A stretch of 64,000 bases of DNA from Pusillimonas caeni (GTDB taxonomy: Bacteria > Pseudomonadota > Gammaproteobacteria > Burkholderiales > Burkholderiaceae_B), in the NCBI RefSeq assembly GCF_003545815.1, contig NZ_PDUW01000009.1, forward strand, positions 113,785 to 177,784, written 5' to 3'. Shown one piece after another: positions 1 to 10,009 of the stretch. Numbering within the stretch: the first letter of the stretch is position 1; the number at the start of each line of letters is the position of its first letter. The notes beneath the pieces are model-generated. The model was not told the DNA's origin. It saw nothing but the letters and a program-made list of their open reading frames with translations, and did no database searches. The position numbers and the translations under genes are program-made.

Positions 1-1087
1 AGCGCTCTTCTTCCTGGCGCAGCACCTGCTCGACCCGCGCCTGGTTGGCCGCTAGCTCGGGGTAGGCGTCGCCCATCTGCGCCACCAGGTCGCCCACCAG
101 GCGATGGAAGAACGGCTTGGGCTGGCCCAGCTTGTGGCCGTGTCGCAGGGCCCGGCGCACAATGCGCCGCAGCACGTAGCCGCGGCCCTCGTTGCTGGGA
201 ATGACGCCGTCCACCACCAGGAAGCTGCAGGCGCGGATGTGATCGGCGATGACCTTGAGAGAATTGTCGGCCAGATCGGTGGCGTCCGTTTCGCGGGCCG
301 CCGCGGCGATCAATGCCTGGAAGAGATCGATCTCGTAGTTAGAATGCACATGCTGCAGCACGGCGGCGATGCGCTCCAGGCCCATGCCGGTGTCGACGCA
401 GGGCTTGGGCAGGGGCAGCATATTGCCCGCCGCATCACGCTCGAACTGCATGAACACCAGATTCCAGATCTCGATGTAGCGGTCGCCGTCTTCTTCGGGC
501 GAGCCCGGCGGGCCGCCCCAGACATCGGGACCATGATCGTAAAAAATTTCGGAACACGGCCCGCAAGGGCCGGTGTCGGCCATCTGCCAGAAGTTGTCGG
601 AAGCGTATCGCGCGCCCTTGTTGTCGCCGATGCGGATGATGCGGTCGGCGGGCACCTTGATCTCGTTGAGCCAGATGTCATGGGCCTCGTCGTCTTCGTG
701 ATAGACGGTGACCCACAGCTTTTCGGCGGGCAGGCCATAGACCCCGGTGAGAAGCTCCCAGGCATAGGCGATGGCGTCGCGCTTGCAGTAGTCGCCGAAG
801 CTGAAGTTGCCCAGCATCTCGAAGAAGGTATGGTGCCTTGCGGTATAGCCCACGTTCTCGAGATCGTTGTGCTTGCCTCCGGCGCGCACGCAGCGCTGCG
901 AACTGACGGCGCGCTGATAGGGGCGCGTCTCCTTGCCCGTGAAAACGTCCTTGAACTGGACCATGCCCGCATTGGTGAACAGCAAGGTGGGGTCGTTGGC
1001 CGGGATCAGCGGCGACGACGGCACGACGGCATGGCCCTTCGATTCGAAAAACGAGAGGAACTTTTGACGGATTTCGGTGGTTTTCAT
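1..1087 (-). CDS. alaS: Alanyl-tRNA synthetase, N-terminal part (runs off the window)
   Basis: Charges tRNA-Ala with alanine in the cytoplasm. The ATG at 1087 opens a frame that continues without a stop to base 1, so about 362 of the usual ~870 residues are visible. The N-terminus [19 protein letters not shown] is typical of AlaRS, and the class II catalytic core is seen at about residues 85-100 ([16 protein letters not shown]). The C-terminal editing and oligomerisation domains lie outside the window. The gene follows xdhC on the same strand, but a good promoter lies in the gap, so it is probably transcribed on its own. Confidence 0.97.
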   Translation of the reverse strand, partial: MKTTEIRQKFLSFFESKGHAVVPSSPLIPANDPTLLFTNAGMVQFKDVFTGKETRPYQRAVSSQRCVRAGGKHNDLENVGYTARHHTFFEMLGNFSFGDYCKRDAIAYAWELLTGVYGLPAEKLWVTVYHEDDEAHDIWLNEIKVPADRIIRIGDNKGARYASDNFWQMADTGPCGPCSEIFYDHGPDVWGGPPGSPEEDGDRYIEIWNLVFMQFERDAAGNMLPLPKPCVDTGMGLERIAAVLQHVHSNYEIDLFQALIAAAARETDATDLADNSLKVIADHIRACSFLVVDGVIPSNEGRGYVLRRIVRRALRHGHKLGQPKPFFHRLVGDLVAQMGDAYPELAANQARVEQVLRQEEER

Positions 1088-1126
1088 CAGGGAAAAACGC
1101 GCGCAATTAAAGGTAGGTAACCAATC

Positions 1127-1157
1127 ATTATAGAGGGTGTTGCGCGCAAAACACCAA
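1127..1157 (-). promoter_or_regulatory. Candidate alaS promoter
   Basis: On the minus strand a perfect -10 TATAAT (1132-1127) lies about 40 nt upstream of the alaS ATG. A weak -35 TTGGTG (1157-1152) sits 19 bp further upstream. The -10 is convincing; the -35 is poor. Confidence 0.5.
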
Positions 1158-1170
1158 GCGGCGTCCCCCG

Positions 1171-2199
1171 TCAGGCGCCCGCCGCTTCCGCCGGCTTGGA
1201 GGCGTGCTCGAGCAGGTCCGCGATCTGGGCCGCCACCGACACCGCGATCACGCCCGGCAGCTTGCTGGAGGTTTCAACGATGCCTATGGGGCATATCATG
1301 CGATCCACCAGCTCGGAAGGAAACTTGCGCAGCAGCCGCGCACGGAATTTGGCCCGCTTGGTGTCCGAGCCGATCAGGCCGAGATAGCGGAATGACTTGT
1401 ACCGCAACACGCGCTCGATGATTTCCAGATCGAGCGCGTGGCTGTGCGTCAGCACCAGCCAGTAGGCATCGTCCGGCAGGTCCTGGACGTCGTCGGCGTC
1501 GCCGTTCAGGCAGCGGACATTGTCGGGCAGGTGGGCGGGCCACTCGTCCTCGCGCGGATCGAGCCAGACAACGTTGAGGGGCAGCTCGGCCAGAACGCGC
1601 ACGATGGCCTTGCCCACATGCCCCGCCCCGCACACCACGACCAGGGGCGCCGAGGCGGGCGTGAAGTCGATCAGCAGGCCTTCATCTTCATGCCACCGGG
1701 CATCCGGCTGGTCGATGTCGGAGCCTTCCACTGCTTCGACGTGCACGTTGCAAGCATGGGCCTCGCCGTCACGGGCCGGGCGAATGCGCCGAGTGCGCCG
1801 GGCGGCCGCGCCGCCCGCAAGCACTTCGTGAAGCGCATCGCACCAGGCGAGGTCTTGCGTTTCCAGGCGCTCGAAAGCCAGCCAGACGGCGCCGCCGCAG
1901 CATTGGCCCAGGCTCGGGCCAAGGGAATAGTGGCGCAGTTGCGCGGGCGGCTCGCCCGCATCGGCCAGCATGGCACGCGCGACCTCGATTGCCAGCAGCT
2001 CGAGATGGCCGCCGCCGATGGTGGCATGCGCCCCTTCGGCGTCGACCCACATGCGGGTGCCGGCATCGCGGGGGGTGGACCCCAAAGCCCGTGCGACGGT
2101 GATCAGCACCAGCGGCTCGCCCCGCAAAAGGCGGGAGCAGGCCGCCTCCAGCCATCGACTATGGATGGACGCTACCGGCGACCGGAGCGCGGTGTTCAT
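1171..2199 (-). CDS. xdhC: XdhC-family xanthine dehydrogenase maturation factor
   Basis: 342 aa. XdhC proteins bind molybdenum cofactor, protect its sulfurated form and insert it into xanthine dehydrogenase. Visible features are the N-terminal XdhC/CoxI motif with GGGHLELLA and a glycine/cysteine segment (LGQCCGG), then a Rossmann-like C-terminal half beginning [13 protein letters not shown], and the late [11 protein letters not shown] and CPIGI motifs. The start codon overlaps the xdhB stop by 4 bp (ATGA), which implies translational coupling. It is the last gene of the xdhABC block and of the whole minus-strand purine operon. Confidence 0.95.
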   Translation of the reverse strand: MNTALRSPVASIHSRWLEAACSRLLRGEPLVLITVARALGSTPRDAGTRMWVDAEGAHATIGGGHLELLAIEVARAMLADAGEPPAQLRHYSLGPSLGQCCGGAVWLAFERLETQDLAWCDALHEVLAGGAAARRTRRIRPARDGEAHACNVHVEAVEGSDIDQPDARWHEDEGLLIDFTPASAPLVVVCGAGHVGKAIVRVLAELPLNVVWLDPREDEWPAHLPDNVRCLNGDADDVQDLPDDAYWLVLTHSHALDLEIIERVLRYKSFRYLGLIGSDTKRAKFRARLLRKFPSELVDRMICPIGIVETSSKLPGVIAVSVAAQIADLLEHASKPAEAAGA

Positions 2200-4586
2200 T
2201 GCACTGTTCCGCCACTCGGCCCGGCCGAAAGCTCCATGGGCTCGGCGGCCATGTCGGCCTCGGTCCGCGACCCCGCGGCGAGGGAGAAGCGGCCGGGCGC
2301 GACCGCGTCCAGCGTCTGCAGAATGCGCTCGGCGGTGGCCGGCGCGTCAAGCGGGATGTCGGCGCGGAGCTCGGCCACCGAGGCGATGGCGTCCCGTATG
2401 GCCAGGAAGACCGAGATGGCCAGAGGCAAGGGCGGCTCGCCCATGGCCTTGGACTGATAGATATTGTTCTCGGTATTGCCGTTGTCGAAGAACTCGACCT
2501 TGAAATGGTCGGGGCAGTCGGAGACCGAGGGTATCTTGTATGTGGAAGGTGCATGCGTTTTCAGCGCGCCCTGCTCGTCCCACCACAGCTCTTCGGAAGT
2601 GAGCCAGCCTGCGCCCTGTATGAAGCCCCCTTCTATCTGGCCCAGGTCGACGGCCGGATTGATGGGCCGCCCCGCATCGTAGAGGATGTCGGTGCGCAGC
2701 AGGCGGTTCTCGCCGGTCAGGGTGTCGATGACGACTTCGGAACAGGCGGCCGCGTAGACGAAATAGTAAAAGGGCCGCCCCGTCAGCGTCTTCATGTCGT
2801 AGTGGATCTTGGGCGTCTTGTAGAAGCCCGACGACCAGAGCGGGACGCGCGCCATATAGGCCTTCTGCACGAGCTCTCGAAACGGTATGACGCGGTTGCC
2901 GCAATGAACCTGGCCGGCTTGAAACCGGATGTGCTGTTCGTCGCAGCCGTACTGGTCGGCGGCGAAGGCGGCCAGGGCCGCCTTGATCTTGCGGCAGGCG
3001 TCCTGAGCGGCCTTGCCGTTCAGATCCGTGCCCGTCGATGCCGCCGTGGCCGAGGTATTGGCCACCTTCGAGGTATCGGTGCCCGAGGCCCGCACCTGGT
3101 CGATGTCGACGCCGAATTCTTCCGCGACGATCTGCGCCACCTTGGTATTGAGCCCCTGGCCCATTTCGGTGCCGCCGTGATTGACCAGGATGGAGCCGTC
3201 GGTATAGACATGGACGAGGGCGCCCGCCTGGTTCAGATGGGTGGCGGTGAACGAGATGCCGAATTTGACCGGAACCAGCGACAGGCCTTTTTTAAGCACC
3301 TTGCTGTCGGCATTGAAGCGCCGGATCTCGTCCCGGCGGCGCCGGTAGTCGCACGATGTCTCGAGTTGATCGACCAACTGCTGGATGACGTTGTCCTCCA
3401 GCACCGTGTCGTAGGGAGTGACATTGCGCTCGTCGACACCGTAGAAATTGCGCTTGCGCACGTCGAGCGGGTCCAGGCCCAGGCGCCGGGCAATGTCATC
3501 CAGCGCGTATTCGATGCACAGTATGCCCTGCGGCCCGCCGAAGCCCCTGAATGCAGTATTGGACTGGGTGTTGGTCTTGACGCGCAAAGAGAGAATATCG
3601 AAGGCGGGCAGATAGTAGGCGTTGTCGGTGTGGAAGACCTGGCGGTCGGCGACCGCGCCCGACAGATCGGCCGAATAACCGCAGCGCAGCCGCTGCTCGA
3701 ACGACACCGCGCCGATCACGCCTTGGGCGTCGTACGAAACGTCGTAGCTGGCCGAGAAGTCGTGCCGCTTGCCCGTGATCATGAAGTCGTCGTCGCGATC
3801 GGGGCGCAGCTTGACGGGCCGGCCCGTGCGCCACGCCAGCAGGGCCGCCGCGGTGGCGAAGGGCCAGGACTGGCTTTCTTTGCCGCCGAAGCCGCCTCCC
3901 ATGCGGCGGCACTGCACCCTGACAGTGTGCAGGGGCCGGCCCAGCATGTGGGCGATCATGCCCTGCATCTCGGTGGGATGCTGGGTAGAGCTGTAGACCA
4001 GCATCTCGTCGTTTTCGCCCGGCTGGGCATAGGCGACCTGGCCTTCGAGATAGAACTGTTCCTGCCCGCCGCAGTACAGGCGCCCCTGGTGGCGATGCCG
4101 CGCCTTGCCCAGTTCGGCCTGCACGTCGCCGCGCGAGATGCGCACCGGCGGCAGCACGTAGGACTCGCGCTCGGCGCCCGCGTCGGCCGAAAGCACCGGA
4201 TCGAGATCCCGGTATTGCACCTCGGCCAGCTGGGCGGCGCGCCGCGCCGCGTCGTGCGAGGTGGCGGCCACCGCGAACAGCGGCTGCCCGACGTACTGGA
4301 CACGGCCGTCGGCGAAGACCGGCTCGTCATGGACGTAGGCGCCGACGTATTTTTCGCCGGGCACGTCGTCCAGGCAGACGACCTCGACCACGCCGGGCGC
4401 CGCCCTCACCTTGGACAGGTCCATGGAAACAATGGCGGCGTGCGCGCGCCGGGACAGCCCCAGCGCGGCGTGCAGCGTGCCGTGCTGCTCGGGCAGGTCG
4501 TCGGTGTACAGCGCCTCGCCCGTGACGTGCAGCCGCGCGCTTTCATGCGCCAGCGGCTGCCCTACGGTGTGATGGATCTTGCTCAT
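2196..4586 (-). CDS. xdhB: Xanthine dehydrogenase, molybdopterin-binding large subunit
   Basis: 796 aa with the ATG at 4586. That ATG overlaps the xdhA stop by 4 bp and gives the family N-terminus (MSKIHHTVGQPLAHESA). The frame stays open upstream to 4763, but that part lies inside xdhA. The protein hydroxylates hypoxanthine and xanthine to urate at the Mo-pterin site. The Moco-binding GGGFGGKE motif is at residues 230-237 and the catalytic glutamate sits in AMGEPPLPLA (E717). It partners XdhA, which carries the Fe-S clusters and FAD. The split-subunit form is usual for proteobacteria. Confidence 0.96.
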   Translation of the reverse strand: MSKIHHTVGQPLAHESARLHVTGEALYTDDLPEQHGTLHAALGLSRRAHAAIVSMDLSKVRAAPGVVEVVCLDDVPGEKYVGAYVHDEPVFADGRVQYVGQPLFAVAATSHDAARRAAQLAEVQYRDLDPVLSADAGAERESYVLPPVRISRGDVQAELGKARHRHQGRLYCGGQEQFYLEGQVAYAQPGENDEMLVYSSTQHPTEMQGMIAHMLGRPLHTVRVQCRRMGGGFGGKESQSWPFATAAALLAWRTGRPVKLRPDRDDDFMITGKRHDFSASYDVSYDAQGVIGAVSFEQRLRCGYSADLSGAVADRQVFHTDNAYYLPAFDILSLRVKTNTQSNTAFRGFGGPQGILCIEYALDDIARRLGLDPLDVRKRNFYGVDERNVTPYDTVLEDNVIQQLVDQLETSCDYRRRRDEIRRFNADSKVLKKGLSLVPVKFGISFTATHLNQAGALVHVYTDGSILVNHGGTEMGQGLNTKVAQIVAEEFGVDIDQVRASGTDTSKVANTSATAASTGTDLNGKAAQDACRKIKAALAAFAADQYGCDEQHIRFQAGQVHCGNRVIPFRELVQKAYMARVPLWSSGFYKTPKIHYDMKTLTGRPFYYFVYAAACSEVVIDTLTGENRLLRTDILYDAGRPINPAVDLGQIEGGFIQGAGWLTSEELWWDEQGALKTHAPSTYKIPSVSDCPDHFKVEFFDNGNTENNIYQSKAMGEPPLPLAISVFLAIRDAIASVAELRADIPLDAPATAERILQTLDAVAPGRFSLAAGSRTEADMAAEPMELSAGPSGGTVQ

Positions 4587-6043
4587 GACACCCCCTTCAT
4601 CTGGATGCGCGCATCGGCCTGGCCGGTGCTTTCGAGATAGAAGCGATACAGCAGGTTGCGGGCGGACTTGCGGCGATAGTCGTCGGAAGCCCGCATGTCG
4701 CTCAAGGGCTGGTAGTCGCGGTCGAGCGCCTGCATGGCATCCGCCACGCTTGCCTCGGTCCACTCACGGCCCAACAAGGCTTTTTCGGCATGGCGCGCCC
4801 GCTTGGACGTCGCCGCCATGCCGCCGTGCGCGATGCGAATCGATGCCACCCTGTTCTGTTCGATGATGAGCGCATAAGCGCTGCACACGGCCGAAATGTC
4901 CTGGTCGAAGCGTTTGGAGAGCTTGTAGGTCGCCACCTGGCATCGCGGGCTGCGCAAGGGCACGATGACGGCCTCGACGAATTCGCCCGGCTCGCGAGCC
5001 TGCTTGCGGTAGTCCAGGTACAAGTCCTCGAGCGGCAGTTCGCGGCGGCGACCGCCTTTGCGCAGCACGACGGACGAGCCGATGGCGATGAGGAAAGGCG
5101 CACTGTCGCCTATGGGCGAACCGTTGGCCACATTGCCCACCAGCGTGCCCGAGTTGCGTATGGGCATGGAGGCAAAGCGTTTCCAGAGCTCGTGCGCCTC
5201 GGGATACTCGGCGACCAGGGCTTCGTACCCGTCGTTCAGGGACGCCGCCGCGCCTATGCGCAAGGCGCCGTCACGCTTTTCGATGCGGTCCAGCTCGGCG
5301 ATGTCGCCGAGATAGATGACGGCGGGCAGAGTCTTGAGCTGCTTGGTGACCCACAGCCCGACGTCCGTGCCTCCCGCCAGCAGCACGGCGTCGGGATGCC
5401 GCTCATAAAGCGCGGCCAGTTCATCGGCCGTGGTGGGCGCAAAGTACGTCTGGCCGGCCGCTTCGAGCGCCGGCATGCCCGCGTCCGCATCGCGCAGCGC
5501 CTGCAGCTGCCTGCGCACCTCGTCGTGATCCAGCTTGGCCGCCGGATAAGCGTCCATGCCGCAGGCCGCATCGATGATGGGACGGTAGCCGGTGCAACGG
5601 CAGAGGTTGCCGGACAAATGGTCGAGCGCTTCGTGGCGTGCGGGACGGGTGTGTCCATTCTGGTACATGGTGTACATGGACATGACGAAGCCCGGCGTGC
5701 AAAAGCCGCACTGGGAGCCGTGATGGTCGACCATGGCCTGCTGGGCCGGATGCAGTGCACCGCCGTCTTCCAGCGACTCGACCGTCCAGACCGCCTTGCC
5801 GTCCAGCGTGGGCAGAAAGCGGATACAGGCATTGATCGCCTGGAAGACCAGGCGGCCGTCGGCCGCGAGGCTGGCCTGGGTGACGGTGCATGCGCCGCAG
5901 TCGCCTTCGCCGCAGCCCTCTTTGGTTCCCGTCAGCCGGCGCTCTTCGCGCAGGTACTGCAGCACGGTCTGTGTGGGCGATTGCGGCGTGAGTTCGTGAA
6001 GCACGCCGTTCAGATAAAAGCGGATGACGTGTCGAACGTTCAT
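4583..6043 (-). CDS. xdhA: Xanthine dehydrogenase, Fe-S/FAD small subunit
   Basis: 486 aa from the ATG at 6043 (MNVRHVIRFYLNGVLHEL). An in-frame extension to 6115 runs through the previous intergenic gap and is unlikely. The plant-type [2Fe-2S] cluster uses C44, C49, C52 and C73, and the second cluster uses C112, C115, C148 and C150 (CGFCTPGF, NLCRC). The FAD domain follows (LLAGGTDVGLW, SPIGDSAPFL), then the CO-dehydrogenase flavoprotein C-terminal domain. It passes electrons from XdhB to NAD. It is the first gene of the coupled xdhABC set, 71 bp after allA. Confidence 0.96.
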   Translation of the reverse strand: MNVRHVIRFYLNGVLHELTPQSPTQTVLQYLREERRLTGTKEGCGEGDCGACTVTQASLAADGRLVFQAINACIRFLPTLDGKAVWTVESLEDGGALHPAQQAMVDHHGSQCGFCTPGFVMSMYTMYQNGHTRPARHEALDHLSGNLCRCTGYRPIIDAACGMDAYPAAKLDHDEVRRQLQALRDADAGMPALEAAGQTYFAPTTADELAALYERHPDAVLLAGGTDVGLWVTKQLKTLPAVIYLGDIAELDRIEKRDGALRIGAAASLNDGYEALVAEYPEAHELWKRFASMPIRNSGTLVGNVANGSPIGDSAPFLIAIGSSVVLRKGGRRRELPLEDLYLDYRKQAREPGEFVEAVIVPLRSPRCQVATYKLSKRFDQDISAVCSAYALIIEQNRVASIRIAHGGMAATSKRARHAEKALLGREWTEASVADAMQALDRDYQPLSDMRASDDYRRKSARNLLYRFYLESTGQADARIQMKGVS

Positions 6044-6114
6044 ATGGTCTCCACGGCAGGCGATGGCGTGTCCTCGCCCGCTCTTGTATTGTAGTGTCGT
6101 GCCCCTAAAGGACA

Positions 6115-6633
6115 CTATATACCTTCGTCGCGAAAGCTGCCGTCGATCGTACGCACTTCATGCAGCACGTACTCGTCGCAATTGGGTGCGGTGCCGATGC
6201 GGTCGATGACGATGAAATCGCCCTGGCGGCCCAGCGACATCAGGGGATGGTGCCAGGTTCCCTGGCGGTAATTCACGCCTTGTTCGGGCGCCACGTAAAA
6301 GGCGCGGATGGTGGCTTCGTCGGGCCGGTCGCCCGCGCCGTCGGGCGCCACCACGGCGATGAACGGCGTCCCGTTGCAGGGTATCCAGGCCTGGCTTCCC
6401 AGGGTGTGGCGCTCGAGCATGGCAATGCGCAATGGAAAATGGAACGCGTCGCCGCGCGCCATGCTGATGCCGGCGTGGCCGTCCTCGCCCTCGACCTGGA
6501 CACGCGCCAGATCGTGGTAGCGGCGCGTCGTCCCCCCGTTGATGGGAAACCATGGCCGCTCGCCCGTTTCGATCACGTCGCCGAAGGGGGCAAAGGCATC
6601 CTTATCCAACCATTCGAGCTTGAGTATGGCCAT
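6115..6633 (-). CDS. allA: Ureidoglycolate lyase
   Basis: 172 aa, start ATG at 6633 with a GGAGAG ribosome-binding site. It splits (S)-ureidoglycolate into glyoxylate and urea, the last step of ring degradation. Family features are the N-terminal FAPFGDVIE motif, the YHDLA segment, a cupin-like core with FHFPLRIAMLERHTLGSQAW, and the WHHPL metal-site-like motif near residue 137. It lies 26 bp after alc and before xdhA in the same direction, which fits one operon. Confidence 0.94.
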   Translation of the reverse strand: MAILKLEWLDKDAFAPFGDVIETGERPWFPINGGTTRRYHDLARVQVEGEDGHAGISMARGDAFHFPLRIAMLERHTLGSQAWIPCNGTPFIAVVAPDGAGDRPDEATIRAFYVAPEQGVNYRQGTWHHPLMSLGRQGDFIVIDRIGTAPNCDEYVLHEVRTIDGSFRDEGI

Positions 6634-6659
6634 GATCTCTCCGTACGCGGGTTCGGCCC

Positions 6660-7709
6660 CTAGCGGGCCAGGCGTCCCCATATCCTCAGCCGGCTGACGC
6701 CGCCATCGGGAAACATGTTGAGCCGGACGTGGGTGACCGGGCCCAGCGGCCGGATCTGCTCGCCCGAATAAAAATGCTGCTTGTCCATCTCGGTTTTCTG
6801 TTCGCCCAGAAGCTCGGGCCAGAACATGGCCTGCGTGGTGATGGACTGGTCCGTACCCTGATCGACCCGCGCCGCCTGTATGGAAACGCGGTCGGGATAG
6901 TTGCCCTTGAAATGCGCTGTATCGACTTCTATCTTTTCGACCAGCGCGGCATGGCCGAGTTCGACGATGCACCAGTCGTAGCCCGGATCGCGGCGGCGCC
7001 GGGTTTCCCAGCCGTCGCCCATGTTCACGCCGCGGCCGGGCATGATGAGGCGGAAAGGCACGCCGAAGTGGGCATCGTTGTAGCTGACGATGCGGCCACC
7101 GGCCGCCAGGGCCGATACCTCGTGCAGCGCCTCGGGGTCTTTCGCGGCCCAATCGCACAGGGGCTGGCCGTAGGCCCTGAAGCGGGCGACGCCGCCGTCG
7201 GGATAGATACTAAGGCGCAGGTGCGTCCAGGGACGCTCGTCGCTGACCGGCAGAAAATGATGCGAACCGCCCGACAGGGGCGTGGCGGGGATGATGTCCG
7301 TCCAGGACGCGTCTTCCCCGGGGTCCGCCTCGCCGGCGCAATAGCAGCCCTGGACCGACGCAGCCGGCGGATAGTTGCCGGTGAAGTGGCTGGTATCGAT
7401 ATCCAGCCCTTTGATGACGCCCGGCAGGCCCAGCCGCACGACCGCGTGGTCGTGGCCTCCGTGGCGCCGGCGCTGGGTTTCCCAGCCGTCCACCCACTTG
7501 CCGTGGTCGTCGAACTTGCCCACGATGAATACCGACTCGGAAGATTGCAGCATGCGGTCGGCCTCGCCGAAGAAATCATCGGAACACGCTACGACGCGCG
7601 CGCCGAAATCGGCCGAGGCCAGGTTGGCATGGCGAACGGCAAAGGCCGGCAGTTCGGCGACGGGTGCTGCGTTGATTACAGTGCCTGCGGGCAAATTGGG
7701 GGCGGCCAT
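6660..7709 (-). CDS. alc: Allantoicase
   Basis: 349 aa. It hydrolyses allantoate to ureidoglycolate and urea. Two tandem allantoicase repeats are visible. Each has a DGWETxRRR motif and a DT(S/A)HFxGNYP motif (residues ~75-110 and ~240-275) and ends in an RLxxxPDGGVxRxRxxG segment. The length matches the family (~330-350). It starts 35 bp after uraD and is followed 26 bp later by allA, the next enzyme in the pathway. Confidence 0.96.
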   Translation of the reverse strand: MAAPNLPAGTVINAAPVAELPAFAVRHANLASADFGARVVACSDDFFGEADRMLQSSESVFIVGKFDDHGKWVDGWETQRRRHGGHDHAVVRLGLPGVIKGLDIDTSHFTGNYPPAASVQGCYCAGEADPGEDASWTDIIPATPLSGGSHHFLPVSDERPWTHLRLSIYPDGGVARFRAYGQPLCDWAAKDPEALHEVSALAAGGRIVSYNDAHFGVPFRLIMPGRGVNMGDGWETRRRRDPGYDWCIVELGHAALVEKIEVDTAHFKGNYPDRVSIQAARVDQGTDQSITTQAMFWPELLGEQKTEMDKQHFYSGEQIRPLGPVTHVRLNMFPDGGVSRLRIWGRLAR

Positions 7710-7744
7710 GAAACATCACTCCAGAAAGAGAAGAATCGGCAAGC

Positions 7745-8272
7745 TCAAACGCTGGGCTTGCGAACCAGGTCATCGAGGCGGAATCGCCCGATCTTGTAGA
7801 TCTGCTCCAGGCATTCGGCGGTTTCTTCAGGCGGCGACAACGCCAGGCGCCGCCTGAATTCGCGGATGACGCTTTGCCGGTCATGGCCGCGCACCGCCAG
7901 AATGAAGGGAAAACCGAATTTTTCGCGGTAGGCCTGGTTCAGCGCAGTGAGCGTGCTGTACTCCTCCGGAGTGCAACGATCCAGGCCGGCCCCTTGCTGT
8001 TCAGACGTGGACTCAGGCGTGAGTTCGCCGCGTACCGCCGCTTTTCCGGCCAGCTCGGGGTGGGCGCGAATAAGAGCCCTCTGCGCCTCGGGCCCGGCGG
8101 CGGCGATGCGCTCGACCATGGCCTGGTGCAAACTGTCGATGTCCCGGAAAGGACGCGCGGAAGCCACCTGTTCGGCTACCCAGGGAGAATGCTCGAAGAT
8201 GCCGCCCAGCAGGTTCACGAACTGCCCGGAAGGCAGCGCATTGAGCTCGGCAAGCGTGATAGTGGTGCTCAT
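7745..8272 (-). CDS. uraD: OHCU decarboxylase
   Basis: 175 aa. It decarboxylates 2-oxo-4-hydroxy-4-carboxy-5-ureidoimidazoline to (S)-allantoin, setting the stereochemistry needed by the next enzyme. The catalytic histidine lies in IRAHPELAGKAA (H71), and the signature FGFPFILAVRGHD is near residues 120-132. The start overlaps the puuE stop by 4 bp, so the two are translationally coupled. Confidence 0.96.
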   Translation of the reverse strand: MSTTITLAELNALPSGQFVNLLGGIFEHSPWVAEQVASARPFRDIDSLHQAMVERIAAAGPEAQRALIRAHPELAGKAAVRGELTPESTSEQQGAGLDRCTPEEYSTLTALNQAYREKFGFPFILAVRGHDRQSVIREFRRRLALSPPEETAECLEQIYKIGRFRLDDLVRKPSV

Positions 8273-9213
8273 GCGCCCTCCTTCGCGGCCTGCTCATGGT
8301 AGGGATGGCGCTGGCTCCAGTGACGCGCAATGTCGACCCGGCGGCATATCCAGACGCGCTCGTGCTGCTGGACATGGTCCAGGAAGCGCTGCAAGCCCGC
8401 GAAACGCCCCGGCCGGCCCACCAGCCGGCAATGCAGGCCGATCGACATCATCTTGGGCGTGTGCTGGCCTTCGGCGTACAGCACGTCGAAGGCGTCCTTC
8501 AGATAAGCGTAGAAATGATCGCCGGTGTTGAAGCCCTGCGCCGTGGCAAAGCGCATGTCGTTGCAATCGAGGGTATAGGGCACGATCAAGTGCGGCTTGA
8601 CCGAACCGTCGGACAGCCTCACCCGGCGCCAGAACGGCAGGTCGTCGCCATAGTAGTCGGAATCATAGAGAAAGCCGCCGTGCTCGACCACCAGGCGACG
8701 GGTGTTGGGGCTGTCCCGCCCGGTGTACCAGCCGGAGGGCGCGCTGCCGGTGATCGCCTGGATGGCCTGGACGCATTGGCGCATGTGCGCCTGCTCGATC
8801 TCGGGGGGCACGTTCTGATAGTGGATCCAGCGATAGCCGTGGGCGGCGATTTCGTGCCCCAGTTCGAGCAGCGCCCGGGCAACCTCGGGATTGCGCTCCA
8901 GCGCCATGCCGATGCCGAAGACGGTCAGCGGCAAACCGCGGCGCTCGAACTCCTTCAAAATGCGCCACACGCCTGCACGCGAACCATATTCGTAGATGGA
9001 CTCCATGGACAGGTGCCGGTCGGGATAGGCCGCCGCGCCGATGATTTCGGACAGAAACTGCTCCGAGGCTTCATCGCCGTGCAGCACGCAGCTTTCGCCG
9101 CCCTCTTCGTAATTGAGGACGAACTGCACCGCCACCCTGGCCTCGCCGGGCCAGTCGGCCAAGGGAGGATTGCGTCCGTAGCCGACCAGGTCGCGGGGAT
9201 AGGCTTCGCTCAT
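8269..9213 (-). CDS. puuE: Allantoinase, PuuE (polysaccharide deacetylase) type
   Basis: 314 aa. It hydrolyses allantoin to allantoate. It has the NodB/polysaccharide-deacetylase barrel rather than the amidohydrolase fold of AllB. Family motifs include YPRDLVGYGRNPP at the N-terminus, NYEEGGE, YEYGSRAGVWR, the GWYTGRDSPNTR segment and the C-terminal GLHCRLVGRPGRF. The start codon overlaps the stop of the upstream regulator by 4 bp. PuuE enzymes are typically encoded with uraD, as here. Confidence 0.96.
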   Translation of the reverse strand: MSEAYPRDLVGYGRNPPLADWPGEARVAVQFVLNYEEGGESCVLHGDEASEQFLSEIIGAAAYPDRHLSMESIYEYGSRAGVWRILKEFERRGLPLTVFGIGMALERNPEVARALLELGHEIAAHGYRWIHYQNVPPEIEQAHMRQCVQAIQAITGSAPSGWYTGRDSPNTRRLVVEHGGFLYDSDYYGDDLPFWRRVRLSDGSVKPHLIVPYTLDCNDMRFATAQGFNTGDHFYAYLKDAFDVLYAEGQHTPKMMSIGLHCRLVGRPGRFAGLQRFLDHVQQHERVWICRRVDIARHWSQRHPYHEQAAKEGA

Positions 9214-9974
9214 GAGTGCTCCTCGGGCTTGACGCTGAAGGCCGCCCAGGGGTCGAACCGTCCCGAGGAGGACTCCAGCATGCGCTCTTCACAATCGCGC
9301 AAATGATGTGACATCGCTTCGCGGGCGCCCGCGCGGTCGGCGGCGGCCAGCCGGTCGAGGATCTGCTCGTGCTCTATGTACGAGCAGGTGCTGGCGCCGG
9401 GAGTGTCCCGATAGGCGATGATGAGAGTGGTGCGGGAACAAAGGCTGTGCATCAGCTCGGTCAGCGCCTCGTTGCCCGCCAACTGTGCCAGCTTCACGTG
9501 AAAGGCGTTGGACAGCCTCAGCCAGCTGATGCGGTCGCCGCATTCGAAAGCACGGCGCTCTTGTCCCACCATGTCGCGCAGGGGTTGCAGGCGCTCGGCC
9601 AGGTCGGGCAAGGCGACGAGCTTGTCGATCAGCAGACACTCCATGTCGCGCCTGAGCTCGAAAACGTCGCGCATTTCGGCCTGGCTGGGCCGCCACACGA
9701 AGGCGCCTCGATTGGGCCTGAGCACCACGATCTTGTCGTGCGCCAACTGGGCCAGCGCCGCCCTGACCGTTGCGCGCGAGCACCGGAAGACCTCGCACAG
9801 CACCGCCTCGGTCAGCTTGGCGCCGGGCAACAGGCGGCGGTCCATCACCGCATCGAAAATATCTGCATAAACACGGTCGACCTCGCCACCGCCAAGCCCC
9901 CCTTCCAACAACGAAGAAGCTTTGGGCGCCGCGATGTCGCTACCGCGCGTGGCACGCTGGTCAAGGCGAAGCAT
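9210..9974 (-). CDS. GntR-family regulator (FCD domain) of the purine operon
   Basis: 254 aa from the ATG at 9974, which has a clear GGAG site 5 nt upstream; the frame also extends to 10016. The N-terminal winged helix-turn-helix is at about residues 30-90 (EAVLCEVFRCSRATVRAALAQL). A C-terminal FCD ligand domain follows, with the FELRRDMECLL segment and metal-type histidines (FHVKLAQLAGN, IEHEQIL). It is the first gene of the minus-strand purine operon and diverges from uraH. Autoregulation through the intergenic inverted repeat, with a purine intermediate as ligand, is inferred. Confidence 0.92.
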   Translation of the reverse strand: MLRLDQRATRGSDIAAPKASSLLEGGLGGGEVDRVYADIFDAVMDRRLLPGAKLTEAVLCEVFRCSRATVRAALAQLAHDKIVVLRPNRGAFVWRPSQAEMRDVFELRRDMECLLIDKLVALPDLAERLQPLRDMVGQERRAFECGDRISWLRLSNAFHVKLAQLAGNEALTELMHSLCSRTTLIIAYRDTPGASTCSYIEHEQILDRLAAADRAGAREAMSHHLRDCEERMLESSSGRFDPWAAFSVKPEEHS

Positions 9975-10009
9975 GTTCACTCCGTGGATGGGGATATGGC
10001 AAATCGCTA

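Noticed and set aside
104..1120. Long open frame on the plus strand opposite alaS
   Set aside because: It is the antisense of a clear AlaRS N-terminus with the class II core; the plus-strand product shows no family features.
2199..4640. An 813-codon plus-strand frame opposite xdhB
   Set aside because: GC-rich third positions make long antisense frames common. The minus strand holds conserved Moco motifs and coupled starts.
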